A stretch of 64,000 nucleotides of DNA from Rhizobium tropici CIAT 899 (GTDB lineage Bacteria; Pseudomonadota; Alphaproteobacteria; Rhizobiales; Rhizobiaceae), in assembly GCF_000330885.1 (NCBI RefSeq), contig NC_020059.1, positions 671,001-735,000 of the forward strand. Reading direction: 5' to 3'. Of the stretch, positions 63,002 through 64,000 are shown piece by piece. Under the pieces are notes generated by a model that was not told the origin of the DNA, ran no database searches, and saw only the letters and a list, made by a program, of their open reading frames with translations. Numbering within the stretch: the stretch's first letter is position 1; each line of letters begins with the position of its first letter. The position numbers and the translations under genes are program-made.

Positions 63002-64000
63002 CTACGGCTGTTGTATCGGCTTCTGCAGAAGCGTTGCGACCGGCGAAATCACCGGGTTCGGCCAACTGCCGCCAATGAAGAAGGGCAGCATCGGCAGTTC
63101 GTCGGCATCGGATGGTGAGGTCGCCTCGATCGCACCGGAGAGGGCGAGCCCGTTGGTGCGGAACGGAACCACGCCGTTGAAGGTGATCGTTTCGTTGCGG
63201 CCCGTAACGGTTGCGTTCTGTACCTCGGCGGAGCCTTTGGCAAAACTTGCATCCGCGTTGATGCTGTCGAAGTCGAAAGACGAGTCGGCGATGTCGCTCA
63301 TCCGGAAGAAAGCCTTCTGGGCGGCAAGCGTCCGGAAGGTGGCGAGATTGAATTGGCGAAACGACCCTGCCGACGAAGCGAAGTGCAGCGTGCCGGCGAC
63401 GTCGCTGAGCGTGGCAACCCAGATCGGCTTCGAAGTGCTGAGCGCAAGATCCAGCGACGCCGATGACGGCATAGGCAGCGGGCCAATCAGCTTCAGGCGG
63501 GTGAAGAGCCCACCGAAATCGGCATTTCGGATCGATATCTGCAATTTGCCGCCGCCGTCGAAATCGCCCGGCGCGACCTCAAGATGCGCGGTCAGGGAGC
63601 CATTTTCGAAGCCGCTGTCGCCTATGTCGAATTTCGCCTTGCCGCCTAACACCAGCAGGCTGGCGCCGATATCATCGAACTGGAAGGGGCCGAGAGCCGC
63701 CTTGTTCGACGACAGCCGCAGGTCGAGGTCGAGCCGCTGCAGCGGGTTGCCATTCAGCAGCGCATCGATGGCGGTTTCAGCCGCAAGGCGCATGGAGAAG
63801 GCGGCCAGGAAGGGATTGAGGTTCATCTGGTCGAAAGCCAGCGTGCCGGAAATCTTCGGTTTGCCCGCTTTCGTGTAGTTCAGGTCCATGATGCCGGAGG
63901 CAGCGGAATCGTTGACTTTGAAGCTCAGATTGTTGAAGCGCAGGCCGTTTTCGATCGCTGCGATGTTGGCGGTGAGCGAGATATTCTTGAGGGCATCTGC
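63002..64000 (-). CDS. AsmA-family protein, C-terminal part
   Basis: The frame is open from the right edge of the window (base 64000) to the stop at 63002. Repetitive beta-type motifs such as GTLAFDQMNLNPFLAAFSMR, TGRNETITFNGVVPFRTNGLALSGAIE and LTAHLEVAPGDFDGGGKLQI are typical of AsmA-like proteins. These are envelope proteins linked to outer-membrane assembly or lipid transport. The N-terminal membrane anchor is outside the window. The ending is short and polar (LLQKPIQQP). Confidence 0.8.
   Translation of the reverse strand, partial: ADALKNISLTANIAAIENGLRFNNLSFKVNDSAASGIMDLNYTKAGKPKISGTLAFDQMNLNPFLAAFSMRLAAETAIDALLNGNPLQRLDLDLRLSSNKAALGPFQFDDIGASLLVLGGKAKFDIGDSGFENGSLTAHLEVAPGDFDGGGKLQISIRNADFGGLFTRLKLIGPLPMPSSASLDLALSTSKPIWVATLSDVAGTLHFASSAGSFRQFNLATFRTLAAQKAFFRMSDIADSSFDFDSINADASFAKGSAEVQNATVTGRNETITFNGVVPFRTNGLALSGAIEATSPSDADELPMLPFFIGGSWPNPVISPVATLLQKPIQQP

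Overview
The window reads as chromosomal DNA of a Rhizobium-type alphaproteobacterium. The evidence is the GC-rich coding sequence, several tandem flagellin genes, the rhizobial motility set motB-motC-motD-motE with the orphan regulator rem, the flaF-flbT pair, an agl alpha-glucoside operon, a complete zwf-pgl-edd Entner-Doudoroff cluster and a probable rhizobial dispersed repeat. Genes are densely packed and often share ATGA or TGATG overlaps. I saw no tRNA, rRNA, CRISPR array, insertion sequence or prophage.

Positions 1-30.9 kb are most of a flagellar and motility regulon. It opens inside flgG and continues flgA-flgI-motE-flgH-fliL-fliP on the plus strand. A minus-strand SPINDLY-type glycosyltransferase follows, then four flagellin genes: flaA and flaB (nearly identical), flaC and flaD. 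A minus-strand pair, a PLP-dependent decarboxylase and an ATP-grasp-like protein, sits between flaB and flaC. Next come a FliH-like gene, motB, motC, motD/fliK, a lytic transglycosylase overlapping motD, and rem. The hook gene flgE, expected from other rhizobia between rem and flgK, is not intact; a 70-codon ORF there may be its remnant. The cluster resumes with flgK-flgL-flaF-flbT-flgD-fliQ-flhA-fliR and four small genes resembling FliJ, the FlgJ rod-binding domain, FlgN and a FliL-like membrane-anchored protein.

Positions 31-35 kb hold a WecG/TagA-family glycosyltransferase, a polysaccharide co-polymerase-like membrane protein and folD. Positions 35-43 kb are the aglR/aglEFGAK system for alpha-glucoside uptake and hydrolysis, with two near-identical LacI-type operators. 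Positions 43-49.4 kb hold a small PilZ-like or unknown protein, a TetR regulator, a DUF3313-like lipoprotein and edd, pgl and zwf. The alpha-glucosidase releases glucose, which can feed the Entner-Doudoroff enzymes next door.

Positions 49.5-64 kb hold a gamma-glutamylputrescine-type oxidase and glutamine-synthetase-like pair, an HI0933-type flavoprotein, a secreted ankyrin protein, a chemoreceptor, a LysR regulator and a potFGHI-type polyamine ABC transporter. The pair and the transporter suggest polyamine import and catabolism. An AsmA-like gene runs off the right edge.

The most unusual points are the decarboxylase/ATP-grasp pair inside the flagellin array, the SPINDLY transferase beside it, the missing or decayed flgE, the homogenised flaA/flaB pair and a conserved hairpin leader in front of all four flagellin genes.
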